Positions 6,028 to 12,667 of a stretch of 17,656 bases of DNA are shown here, piece after piece (the first letter of the stretch is position 1; each line of letters opens with the position of its first letter). Origin of the DNA: Gallicola sp. (GTDB lineage: Bacteria; Bacillota; Clostridia; Tissierellales; Peptoniphilaceae); NCBI GenBank assembly GCA_012798975.1, contig JAAZME010000244.1, positions 1 through 17,656 of the forward strand, given 5' to 3'. The position numbers were made by a program, and so were the translations under genes. Below the pieces are notes generated by a model. It was not told where the DNA came from and did no database searches. It saw nothing but the letters and a program-made list of their open reading frames with translations.

Positions 6028-6774
6028 ATGAAATTACAAAAATTGTTATTATGGGGTGCAGTACTTGCAGGATTGAGCTTAACAGCCTGCGGAAATACGG
6101 CTACACAAGAACAGACACAAACAGAGCAGACACAAAGTGCAACGGAAACTGCTGCCGTAAAGGAAATGACCGGAGAAGAGCTTGACAAGATCGTAGAAGA
6201 TAATAAAGCAAAAGAGAATTATCTTGTGATCGATGTGCGTTCAAAAGAAGAATACGATGCAGGCCATGTTAAACATGCGATTAATATCAATGTTGACGAA
6301 TTAAAAGACAACTTAAGCCGTATCGAAGCATACAAAGACAAAGATGTTGTTACAGTTTGCAACACTGGCAAAAAAAGCAAAACAGCTGCTGACGAACTTG
6401 TTGCGGCAGGCTTTACAAATGTGCATAATGCAGAAGGTGTAAAAGATTTTAATTATACAACGATGACAAAAGTAGCGAGTGTTTTAGCTCCTGAAATTCA
6501 AAAAGCAGCAGATGAGGGAAATGCCACCATTATCGATGCAAGAGATGCAAAAGACTATGAAGCAGGACACTTAAAAGGAGCTGTTAATATTACTCCTGAC
6601 ACAATCGATGAAAAAATCAGCGAAGTGCCAAAAGACAAACCAGTCTATACTTACTGCTACAGCGGAAATAAATCTTATGAAGTAGCAAATAAACTTTCAG
6701 AAGCCGGCTATGAAAATGTAAACAATTCATTAGACGGAACGAAAGAATATACAGAGTTCGTATTAGAAAAATAA
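6028..6774 (+). CDS. Lipoprotein with two rhodanese domains
   Basis: A 248-residue exported lipoprotein. The N-terminus MKLQKLLLWGAVLAGLSLTAC is a type II signal peptide with lipobox LTAC, making C21 the lipidated residue. A Thr/Gln/Glu-rich linker (about 22-45) follows. Rhodanese domain 1 spans about 46-150, with IDVRSKEEYDAGHV and active-site loop CNTGKKS (C111). Domain 2 spans about 151-248, with IDARDAKDYEAGHL and loop CYSGNKS (C210). Both keep the catalytic cysteine, so both may carry persulfide (sulfurtransferase or thiosulfate/thiol exchange) at the outer face of the membrane. AAGGAG at 6016-6021 precedes ATG 6028. Only 64 bp separate it from the next operon, so it may be co-expressed with that operon by read-through. 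The true substrate is unknown. Confidence 0.88.
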   Translation: MKLQKLLLWGAVLAGLSLTACGNTATQEQTQTEQTQSATETAAVKEMTGEELDKIVEDNKAKENYLVIDVRSKEEYDAGHVKHAININVDELKDNLSRIEAYKDKDVVTVCNTGKKSKTAADELVAAGFTNVHNAEGVKDFNYTTMTKVASVLAPEIQKAADEGNATIIDARDAKDYEAGHLKGAVNITPDTIDEKISEVPKDKPVYTYCYSGNKSYEVANKLSEAGYENVNNSLDGTKEYTEFVLEK

Positions 6775-6783
6775 GAAACTATG

Positions 6784-6815
6784 ATTCGCAGGATATTATC
6801 CTGCGAATTCTTCTA
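6784..6815 (+). terminator. Hairpin between the rhodanese gene and the sugar/radical-SAM operon
   Basis: ATTCGCAGGAT (6784-6794) pairs perfectly with ATCCTGCGAAT (6798-6808) around a 3-nt loop, followed by TCTTCTATC rather than a pure T-run. It is probably a leaky terminator. No separate promoter is visible between it and ATG 6839, so the hairpin may set how much transcription passes into the operon. Confidence 0.55.
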
Positions 6816-6838
6816 TCAAGAAAGAAAAGGGAGGTTTT

Positions 6839-8323
6839 ATGAAAGAAAAGATTATTTTCTTTACAAAAGCGCCCAGACCGGGTTTTGGAAAAAGCAGGCT
6901 CAAAAATTTTCTGTCGCAAAAAGAAAGATATGATCTTTGTGTCCAGCTGATAGAAGAAAATCTATCGATTATAAAGAAATCCGGATACCCCTATGAAATA
7001 TATTATGATGGGAAAAAAGAGGACTTAGACTTTGCAAACGGTTCCAAGAAAGAACAAAGAGGCAGCGGTCTCGGAGAGAAAATGTATTCTTCTATAAAAG
7101 AAGAACTTGAGAATGCAGATAAGGTTCTTTTGATGGGATCGGATCTTCAGGGGATATCGGGGAAGCTTTTTCAGGACGCTTTTACAAAGCTTGATAAAAA
7201 AGATCTTATAATTGCTCCTGCAAAAGACGGAGGATACGGCTTGATCGGCATGAAGAAAAACTGGGATGTTTTTTCGGACATAGTATACAGCCGAGAAGAT
7301 GTATTGGAAAAGATATTACAAAAAGCAGAGTCTTTAGGTTTAGAATGGAGCCTTTTAGAAACCCTTCGGGATATTGATACTTTGGAGGATTTAGTCTCTG
7401 TTGAAACGAATACAGATGAGATAAAACTTTTAGGACTGGGAGAATATAATATTAATTTTCTCTGCGATAATTCTTATGTCCTTCGTATCAATGTGGGAAG
7501 CCAGCTTCATTTAGGAGAAAAGCAGATCCCTTATGAGTATAATGCTCTTCGTGAAATTCAAAGTTCCGGGGTAGTGCCGGAGATATATGAATATAAAAGC
7601 CGGGGGAAATATCTGCCGCTGCCTTTTTTAACGATGGAATACATCGAAGGCCGGCCTTTGGATTATGATAAGGATTTAAAAACAGCGGCCTTTCTTCTAT
7701 CACAGATCCACCGTTTAGAGCCAAAGGACTCCTCGCTGATACGGGAAGAAGAGCCCTTTCAAGGGATGTTTGACGAATGCAGCGCCATGTTCGGAACATA
7801 CCGCAGCTGGCAGGATAGAGAGGATTATGTAGTCGATTTTGTGGACAGGTTTTTCAACACAGCGAAAAGTCTTGGGCTGTCAGAAAAAATCAAAACGCCA
7901 ACTATTATCAATACGGAACTAAATAATCGAAATTTTATTATTGGAGATAGAAATGTAGTCATCGACTGGGAAAAACCGATTATTGGAGAAAAGGAGCAGG
8001 ATCTAGCTCATTTTTTAGTTCCCACCACAACAAATTGGAAAACGGATAAAATACTAAAGGTTCATGAAAGGGATGAATTTTTAAAGGAATATGAAAAATA
8101 TAATACTTTAGATCATCAAAAACTTGGAAAATACCTTGTGTTCAACTGCCTAAGGGGTATTACCTGGTGCAGCATGGCAAAGGTTGAGTACAGCTCACAG
8201 ACAAAAGGTATTATAAATGAAGATACTCTTTTGAAAATCGATCATTTTTTAAGTCCGGAGTTTTTATCCTTTATAGAAAGAAATTATTATGAGGAATATT
8301 ATGGAAATATTAAAACGAAATAA
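6839..8323 (+). CDS. DUF2064 (TIGR04282-type) glycosyltransferase fused to an APH-like kinase domain
   Basis: A 494-residue two-domain protein. Residues 1-190 form a GT-A-like DUF2064 domain of the 'arsenosugar biosynthesis glycosyltransferase' TIGR04282 type: FTKAPRPGFGKSRL (8-21), GLGEKM (77-82), LLMGSDLQG (97-105), PAKDGGYGLIGM (127-138) and DIDTLEDL (178-185). Residues about 195-490 form an aminoglycoside/choline-kinase-like domain with YVLRI (213-217), YEYNAL (232-237), FLTMEYIEGRPL (263-274) and IDWEKP (375-380). The catalytic loop, usually H-G-D-x-x-x-x-N, reads N-T-E-L-N-N-R-N (358-365), so Glu replaces the usual Asp. Activity is uncertain, or the subfamily uses Glu. GGGAGG at 6829-6834 sets the start. 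It is the first gene of the operon and overlaps the next. It probably transfers and/or phosphorylates a sugar intermediate (inference). Confidence 0.85.
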   Translation: MKEKIIFFTKAPRPGFGKSRLKNFLSQKERYDLCVQLIEENLSIIKKSGYPYEIYYDGKKEDLDFANGSKKEQRGSGLGEKMYSSIKEELENADKVLLMGSDLQGISGKLFQDAFTKLDKKDLIIAPAKDGGYGLIGMKKNWDVFSDIVYSREDVLEKILQKAESLGLEWSLLETLRDIDTLEDLVSVETNTDEIKLLGLGEYNINFLCDNSYVLRINVGSQLHLGEKQIPYEYNALREIQSSGVVPEIYEYKSRGKYLPLPFLTMEYIEGRPLDYDKDLKTAAFLLSQIHRLEPKDSSLIREEEPFQGMFDECSAMFGTYRSWQDREDYVVDFVDRFFNTAKSLGLSEKIKTPTIINTELNNRNFIIGDRNVVIDWEKPIIGEKEQDLAHFLVPTTTNWKTDKILKVHERDEFLKEYEKYNTLDHQKLGKYLVFNCLRGITWCSMAKVEYSSQTKGIINEDTLLKIDHFLSPEFLSFIERNYYEEYYGNIKTK

Positions 8324-9002
8324 GAAAAAAGCGGCGCTGATAGGTATTATACTCTTTTGTTTAATTATTTATCTAGCAGTACCAGCAGTTAGAAATTCTA
8401 TTAATGAAGCAGTTAAGGTTTTGTCTTCATCGGGGATAGAAGGAGTTATAGAATATATAAGAGGGTTTGGCGGATATGCTGCTGCTGTATCTTTTCTTCT
8501 GATGGTTCTTCAGTCTCTCCTTTCGCCGATACCTGCATTTTTAATTACATTGGCGAATTCTGCAGTCTTCGGATGGGTAAAAGGAGCGATACTGTCTTGG
8601 ACCTCTTCTATGGTTGGGGCGATGCTTTGTTTTTACATCGCAAGGATCTTAGGACGAGATGTAGTAGAAAAGTTTACCAGTAAAGGAAGCTTGGAATCAG
8701 TGGATGATTTCTTTAAAAAATATGGAAAATTTGCCATACTTGTGGCAAGACTTCTTCCTTTCATGTCTTTCGACTTGGTAAGCTATGCAGCAGGACTGAC
8801 ATCGATGAGTTTCTTGTCCTTTGTAGTCGCAACAGGAATAGGACAGCTTCCTGCAACGATTGTATACTCTTATATAGGAGGAACCTTGTCTGGGGGAGCC
8901 CAGAAGCTGATGATTGGTTTATTAGTATTATTTTCCCTAAGTATAATCATTTATGTGGCGAAAAGGATTTATAATGAGAGAAAACAGAAAAAAGTGGTTT
9001 AA
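8301..9002 (+). CDS. TVP38/TMEM64 (SNARE-associated, DedA-like) membrane protein, first copy
   Basis: A 233-residue integral membrane protein of the VTT/DedA superfamily (PF09335 type). After a Lys-rich start (MEILKRNKKKA) comes a helix, then the family core: SPIPAFLITLANSAVFGWVKG (the re-entrant Pro-rich segment), a small-residue helix WTSSMVGAMLCFYIARILG, and the conserved FAILVARLLPF...SYAAGLTSMSF with a final GQLPAT. Relatives are implicated in lipid or small-molecule movement across membranes. I chose ATG 8301 because GAGG (8291-8294) lies 6 nt before it; an upstream in-frame ATG at 8289 has a poor site. It overlaps the preceding gene by 23 nt, a sign of coupling. Confidence 0.87.
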   Translation: MEILKRNKKKAALIGIILFCLIIYLAVPAVRNSINEAVKVLSSSGIEGVIEYIRGFGGYAAAVSFLLMVLQSLLSPIPAFLITLANSAVFGWVKGAILSWTSSMVGAMLCFYIARILGRDVVEKFTSKGSLESVDDFFKKYGKFAILVARLLPFMSFDLVSYAAGLTSMSFLSFVVATGIGQLPATIVYSYIGGTLSGGAQKLMIGLLVLFSLSIIIYVAKRIYNERKQKKVV

Positions 9003-9654
9003 AATAGGAAGTATAATAATCATAGGCGTACTGTCGGTAATAGCAGTACGTTTTATTTCCATCGAAACAATTCGAAACTGGGTGGGAGAAAGCGGTAAAA
9101 ATGCTCCCTTGATCTATATCGGACTCTTCAGCATACTCCCTATCTTTTTCTTTCCGGTGCCGATTTTGGCCTTTGGGGGAGGAGTGCTTTTTGGAGTCCT
9201 AGAAGGAACCCTATATACTATTGTCGGGGCTGCAATAAACTCTGCGATTATGTTTTATATGACAAAATATTTAGGAAAAGACTTCTTTGAGGAGTTTCTA
9301 AACAAGAGAGTCAGTATTTCTTTACGTAAAAAGTTTTTGACGAAGAATCAAAAAACATTAAGCGGATTATTTTTTGTCTTTCGGCTGATTCCTCTTGTTT
9401 CCTATAATCTCATAAACTATATCAGCGGATTGACGGAGATTAAGTTTTTAAACTATATCGCAACGACGATTATCGGAATCATACCGGGAACCATTGCCTT
9501 TTTAAATGTAGGGGATAAATCTTTGAACATAGGAAGTCCTGAATTCTTCCAAGCAGTTCTTGGGCTTGTACTGCTCATAGCAGCATCCTCTATTGCCCTA
9601 AAAATATATCTTAAAAAGGAAGATCATGATCACAATTATCATTCCGACGTATAA
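8974..9654 (+). CDS. TVP38/TMEM64 membrane protein, second copy
   Basis: A 226-residue member of the same family as its upstream neighbour but clearly diverged. Core segments are FFPVPILAFGGGVLFGVLEG, a helix with AAINSAIMFYMTKYLGKDF, and FVFRLIPLVSYNLINYISG followed by GIIPGTIAF. The start at ATG 8974 is preferred because AAAAGGA (8961-8967) lies 6 nt upstream; the in-frame ATG at 8953 has no clear site. It overlaps the preceding gene by 29 nt. Two different TVP38 proteins side by side suggest either a heteromeric unit or two transport steps for the pathway product (inference). Confidence 0.87.
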   Translation: MRENRKKWFKIGSIIIIGVLSVIAVRFISIETIRNWVGESGKNAPLIYIGLFSILPIFFFPVPILAFGGGVLFGVLEGTLYTIVGAAINSAIMFYMTKYLGKDFFEEFLNKRVSISLRKKFLTKNQKTLSGLFFVFRLIPLVSYNLINYISGLTEIKFLNYIATTIIGIIPGTIAFLNVGDKSLNIGSPEFFQAVLGLVLLIAASSIALKIYLKKEDHDHNYHSDV

Positions 9655-10279
9655 CGAAGAAGAAAATATTCTTCAGATTCAAAAGGATCTGGATCATCTA
9701 AAAGGAGAGTTCGAGGTGATTTTCAGCGACGGATTTAGTACAGATAAAACCTTTGAAAAAATATATTATCCTAAAATTCAGGAAACGAAATATCGTTCAA
9801 ACCAGATGAATAGAGGGGCAGAGTATGCAAAAGGCGATATTCTATGGTTTGTCCATGGAGACAGCAGAATCAGTCCGGAAAGTGTTCTTCAAATTGAAAG
9901 AAGCGGAAATGAAATAGGATGTTTTACATTAGAATTTATATCGGCACATCCGTTAATGAGGATGGTGGCATTTAATTCTTCCCAAAGAGTAAAGTACCGA
10001 AATATTGCCTTCGGCGATCAAGGGATTTTTATAAAAAAGAAACTTTTTGAAGAGATAGGAGGTTTTCAGCCGATTCCTTTAATGGAGGATTATCAGCTGT
10101 CCATGACCTTGAAGAAAAAAGGGTACAAATTTCATTTATTAAAAGAAAAAATCCGTACTTCTTCGAGACGCTTCGAAGAACATGGGATTTGGAGAACGAT
10201 TCTAAAGATGCAGATTCTCCAGCATCGATATAGAAGACATGGAGATATTAAAAAGATTTACAAGGATTATGGTGATTAG
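9626..10279 (+). CDS. GT2 family glycosyltransferase, TIGR04283 (arsenosugar-biosynthesis) type
   Basis: A 217-residue cytoplasmic GT-A glycosyltransferase. It begins MITIIIPTYNEEENI, the GT2 nucleotide-sugar strand-loop. It has FVHGDSR (about 74-80) where the metal-binding DxD-like motif sits, FGDQGIFIKKK, the catalytic-region LMEDYQLS, and TSSRRFEEHGIWRT near the end, all in the order seen in TIGR04283 proteins. AAAAAGGAAG about 5 nt before ATG 9626 is the ribosome site; it lies inside the upstream gene, giving a 29-nt overlap. Pairing of TIGR04282-like and TIGR04283-like enzymes with an ArsS-like radical SAM protein is the hallmark of the arsenosugar neighbourhood. The donor and acceptor cannot be read from the sequence. 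Confidence 0.87.
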   Translation: MITIIIPTYNEEENILQIQKDLDHLKGEFEVIFSDGFSTDKTFEKIYYPKIQETKYRSNQMNRGAEYAKGDILWFVHGDSRISPESVLQIERSGNEIGCFTLEFISAHPLMRMVAFNSSQRVKYRNIAFGDQGIFIKKKLFEEIGGFQPIPLMEDYQLSMTLKKKGYKFHLLKEKIRTSSRRFEEHGIWRTILKMQILQHRYRRHGDIKKIYKDYGD

Positions 10280-11215
10280 ATGATAGAAAGAACGAAGAAC
10301 GAATGCATAAAATGCGGGAAGTGCACCAGAAACTGTTTATTTTTAGAAAAATACGAGATGAATCTTTTGGACTTTACGGACAGAGAAGAGCTAAGGTATC
10401 ATTGTTTTATGTGTGGAAAATGCAAAGAAGTCTGTCCGAAAGACTTGTCGGGAGTTGAGATCGCTTTAGAATTAAGAAGGAGAAATCCAAAGGGAACTGC
10501 CGGAACGAAATGGATGAAAGAAAACTATAAACTGAAGAATAATTCGAAGCGACAAAGCAGCAATCTTCTTTTTCTAGGTTGTAATTATCCAGGCTACTAT
10601 CCGAAAACTTCCGAAAAACTTATCGAAATCTGCGGTGAAATGGGGATAGATTTTTCCATAGACTGTTGCAAAAAGCCGGTGTATGAATCTGGAGCGAAGG
10701 CAAGTTTTTCCCCCTTGGAAAAACTGATCGAAGAGAAAAATACAAAAAGGCTGATCTGTGCTTGTCCCAACTGCTATCATCTTTTGAAAAAAAAGCTCGA
10801 TATAGAAGTGATAAGCGTCTACGAGTTTTTATATGAGAACAATATCGGCACTAAAATAAAAGGAATTCCGGAAATATTTTTCCCCTGTTCAGACCGGTAT
10901 AATCGAGAAATTTTTCAGTCTATAAAAAAATATATCGATGATTATCAGGATAGTTTTTGGGAAGTAAACTGCTGCGGTCTTGGCGGAGGTGCGGCGAAAA
11001 ACGAGCCGGATATTTTAAGGAAAACAAAGATCAGAATCGCAGAACTTCAGAAAGAAAATATCTATACCTACTGTTCTTCCTGTTCTGGAATTTTCAAGAA
11101 GTACGAATTAAAAAATATACGAAATCTTCTTTCAGAAATTCTTGGAGTAGAGGAAGAAGTTTCTGGAAACTATGCTAAAAATGTACTGAAGTTTAAGTTT
11201 AAACAAAGGAGATAA
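10280..11215 (+). CDS. Ferredoxin-domain / double CCG-domain Fe-S oxidoreductase
   Basis: A 311-residue protein of the GlpC/HdrB/LutA-like type. The N-terminus has two [4Fe-4S] ferredoxin motifs: C9-x2-C12-x2-C15-x3-C19 and C42-x2-C45-x2-C48-x3-C52-P. Two cysteine-rich CCG-type domains follow. The first has LFLGCNYPG, then DCCKKP, then CPNC; the second has FFPCSDRYN, then NCCGLGGGAAKNEP, then CSSCSG. CCG domains bind noncubane Fe-S clusters in heterodisulfide reductase and relatives. The start codon directly abuts the upstream stop (TAG then ATG). No flavin or quinone partner is encoded next to it, so it likely passes electrons from ferredoxin to a pathway step, perhaps disulfide reduction or the adjacent radical SAM enzyme (inference). 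Confidence 0.88.
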   Translation: MIERTKNECIKCGKCTRNCLFLEKYEMNLLDFTDREELRYHCFMCGKCKEVCPKDLSGVEIALELRRRNPKGTAGTKWMKENYKLKNNSKRQSSNLLFLGCNYPGYYPKTSEKLIEICGEMGIDFSIDCCKKPVYESGAKASFSPLEKLIEEKNTKRLICACPNCYHLLKKKLDIEVISVYEFLYENNIGTKIKGIPEIFFPCSDRYNREIFQSIKKYIDDYQDSFWEVNCCGLGGGAAKNEPDILRKTKIRIAELQKENIYTYCSSCSGIFKKYELKNIRNLLSEILGVEEEVSGNYAKNVLKFKFKQRR

Positions 11216-11216
11216 A

Positions 11217-12131
11217 ATGAATTTTAAAGACAAAGTGGACAATCAGATAAAAGATATACATATCTTGCAGCTTAATATCGGCAAGGTCTGCAACTTAAAA
11301 TGCAGCCACTGCCATGTAGAAGCTTCTCCAAAAAGAAGCGAAATGATGAGCCGGGAAATATTTGACAAGGCGATGAAGATTTACGACAAGTTTTCTCTGG
11401 ATACGATAGATATCACAGGAGGAGAACCGACACTTCATCCAGAGATCGATTATTTTATAGAAGAAAGTGCAAAACGTTCTAAAAATGTAATTCTTCGAAC
11501 AAATTTAGCAGATCTTAATAAAAAGACGTCATTGATAAAACAGCTTTCTGAACATAAGATCAATATCGTTGCATCCCTTCCCTGTTATACGAAAGAAAAT
11601 GTAGACAAAATGAGAGGGCATGGCACGTTTGAAAAAGCTCTAAAATCCATTAAAGTTCTAAATGACTATGGATACGGGAAGGAATTAAGCCTTGATCTTG
11701 TCTATAATCCTTTAGGAGCATTTCTTCCTCCCAGCCAAAAATCTCTGGAAGAAGATTATAAAAGGGAGCTTTCAAATTACGGCATAGAATTTACAAATCT
11801 TTTAACGATTACAAATATTCCCATGGGATATTTTAAGGAAGAGTTAACAAAGGAAGGCCGTTATAATGAATATATGGGTCTTTTAAAAGAGAATTTTAAT
11901 GAAGATACAGTAGATAATATTATGTGCCGTTATCAAATTTCTGTATCCTTTGACGGTAAGATTTATGATTGCGATTTCAATCAAATGGAAAATCTCGAAA
12001 TCAAAGAATATCCTACAGTAGATAAAATCCTTGAAAAAGACAGCTTGTCCCGAAATATTATTTTTGAAAACTACTGCTATGGATGTACTGCAGGGGCAGG
12101 ATCCAGCTGCGGAGGTGCATTAAATGAATAA
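11217..12131 (+). CDS. arsS: ArsS-type radical SAM / Cys-rich domain protein
   Basis: A 304-residue radical SAM enzyme. The [4Fe-4S]/SAM motif is C25-NLK-C29-SH-C32, with the TGGEPTLHP (67-75) SAM-binding segment. The C-terminal Cys-rich region has C237, C252 (YDCDFNQ) and the ending C287-YG-C290-TAGAGSS-C298-GG. This order, including SLPCY near 120-124, is that of the ArsS family (TIGR04167), whose characterised members are proposed to attach a 5'-deoxyadenosyl group to dimethylated arsenic. Some family members carry selenocysteine; this one uses only Cys codons, although the genome seems able to make Sec. AAAGGAG at 11207-11213 ends 3 nt before ATG 11217, a close spacing. No ArsM gene is nearby, so the substrate may be made elsewhere or may not be arsenic. 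Confidence 0.85.
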   Translation: MNFKDKVDNQIKDIHILQLNIGKVCNLKCSHCHVEASPKRSEMMSREIFDKAMKIYDKFSLDTIDITGGEPTLHPEIDYFIEESAKRSKNVILRTNLADLNKKTSLIKQLSEHKINIVASLPCYTKENVDKMRGHGTFEKALKSIKVLNDYGYGKELSLDLVYNPLGAFLPPSQKSLEEDYKRELSNYGIEFTNLLTITNIPMGYFKEELTKEGRYNEYMGLLKENFNEDTVDNIMCRYQISVSFDGKIYDCDFNQMENLEIKEYPTVDKILEKDSLSRNIIFENYCYGCTAGAGSSCGGALNE

Positions 12132-12546
12132 AAAACAAATTGAAAACTATCTGCAGGAAGGTTTAAACTGCAGCCAGACAGTACTTATGTACTTTCATAA
12201 AAGATACGATTTATCAGAAAAAACAGCAAGTAAAATCGCACAGCCTTTTGAAAGCGGGCTCTTTCGAGGAGAAACCTGCGGCGCGGTCTCTGGAGCTTAT
12301 ATGGTGCTGGGCTTAGAATACGGATCTCATGAGGAAAACAGCCGAAGGATTATGAAAGAAAAGATAGAAGAATATAACAAATCTTTTAAAGAAAAAATGG
12401 GAACCTTACAATGCGAAGAGATACTGGGAATCAATATTTCAACCGATGAAAATCTTATGATCGCAGTAGAAGAAAAGAAGATAGAAGAGATTTGTCCAAG
12501 GGCAATAACCGCCTCAATAGAAATACTAGAAGAGATGATAGGATAA
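12124..12546 (+). CDS. C_GCAxxG_C_C family redox protein
   Basis: A 140-residue protein with the spaced cysteines that define this family: C16 in GLNCSQTV, C52 in the TCGAVSGAYMVLGL segment (C-G-A-x-x-G), C97 and C124 (ICPRA). Family members are common in anaerobes beside redox and metal genes; their biochemical role is not settled, and a bound cofactor or disulfide chemistry is suspected. Its ATG lies inside the last codons of arsS (8-nt overlap), and it is the last gene of the operon before the terminator at 12545. The position suggests a dedicated partner of the radical SAM or Fe-S protein. Confidence 0.85.
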   Translation: MNKKQIENYLQEGLNCSQTVLMYFHKRYDLSEKTASKIAQPFESGLFRGETCGAVSGAYMVLGLEYGSHEENSRRIMKEKIEEYNKSFKEKMGTLQCEEILGINISTDENLMIAVEEKKIEEICPRAITASIEILEEMIG

Positions 12547-12566
12547 GGGAGAGAGATCTCCCTTTT
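12545..12566 (+). terminator. Terminator closing the ArsS-type operon
   Basis: AAGGGAGA (12545-12552) pairs perfectly with TCTCCCTT (12557-12564) around a GAGA loop and continues into TTATTATG. It overlaps the stop codon of the last gene. Confidence 0.7.
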
Positions 12567-12613
12567 ATTATGGAAGAAATTAAGGATAGAGATCCATATT
12601 TGTTACAAATTAT

Positions 12614-12642
12614 TTGTATATGATCTATTGTAGTGATAAAAT
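12614..12642 (+). promoter_or_regulatory. Promoter of secA
   Basis: TTGTAT (12614-12619), a 17-bp spacer and TAAAAT (12637-12642) with a TGn extended -10, 26 bp before the start codon. Confidence 0.6.
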
Positions 12643-12667
12643 GGTACATAGAAATTGAGGTGTTAGA

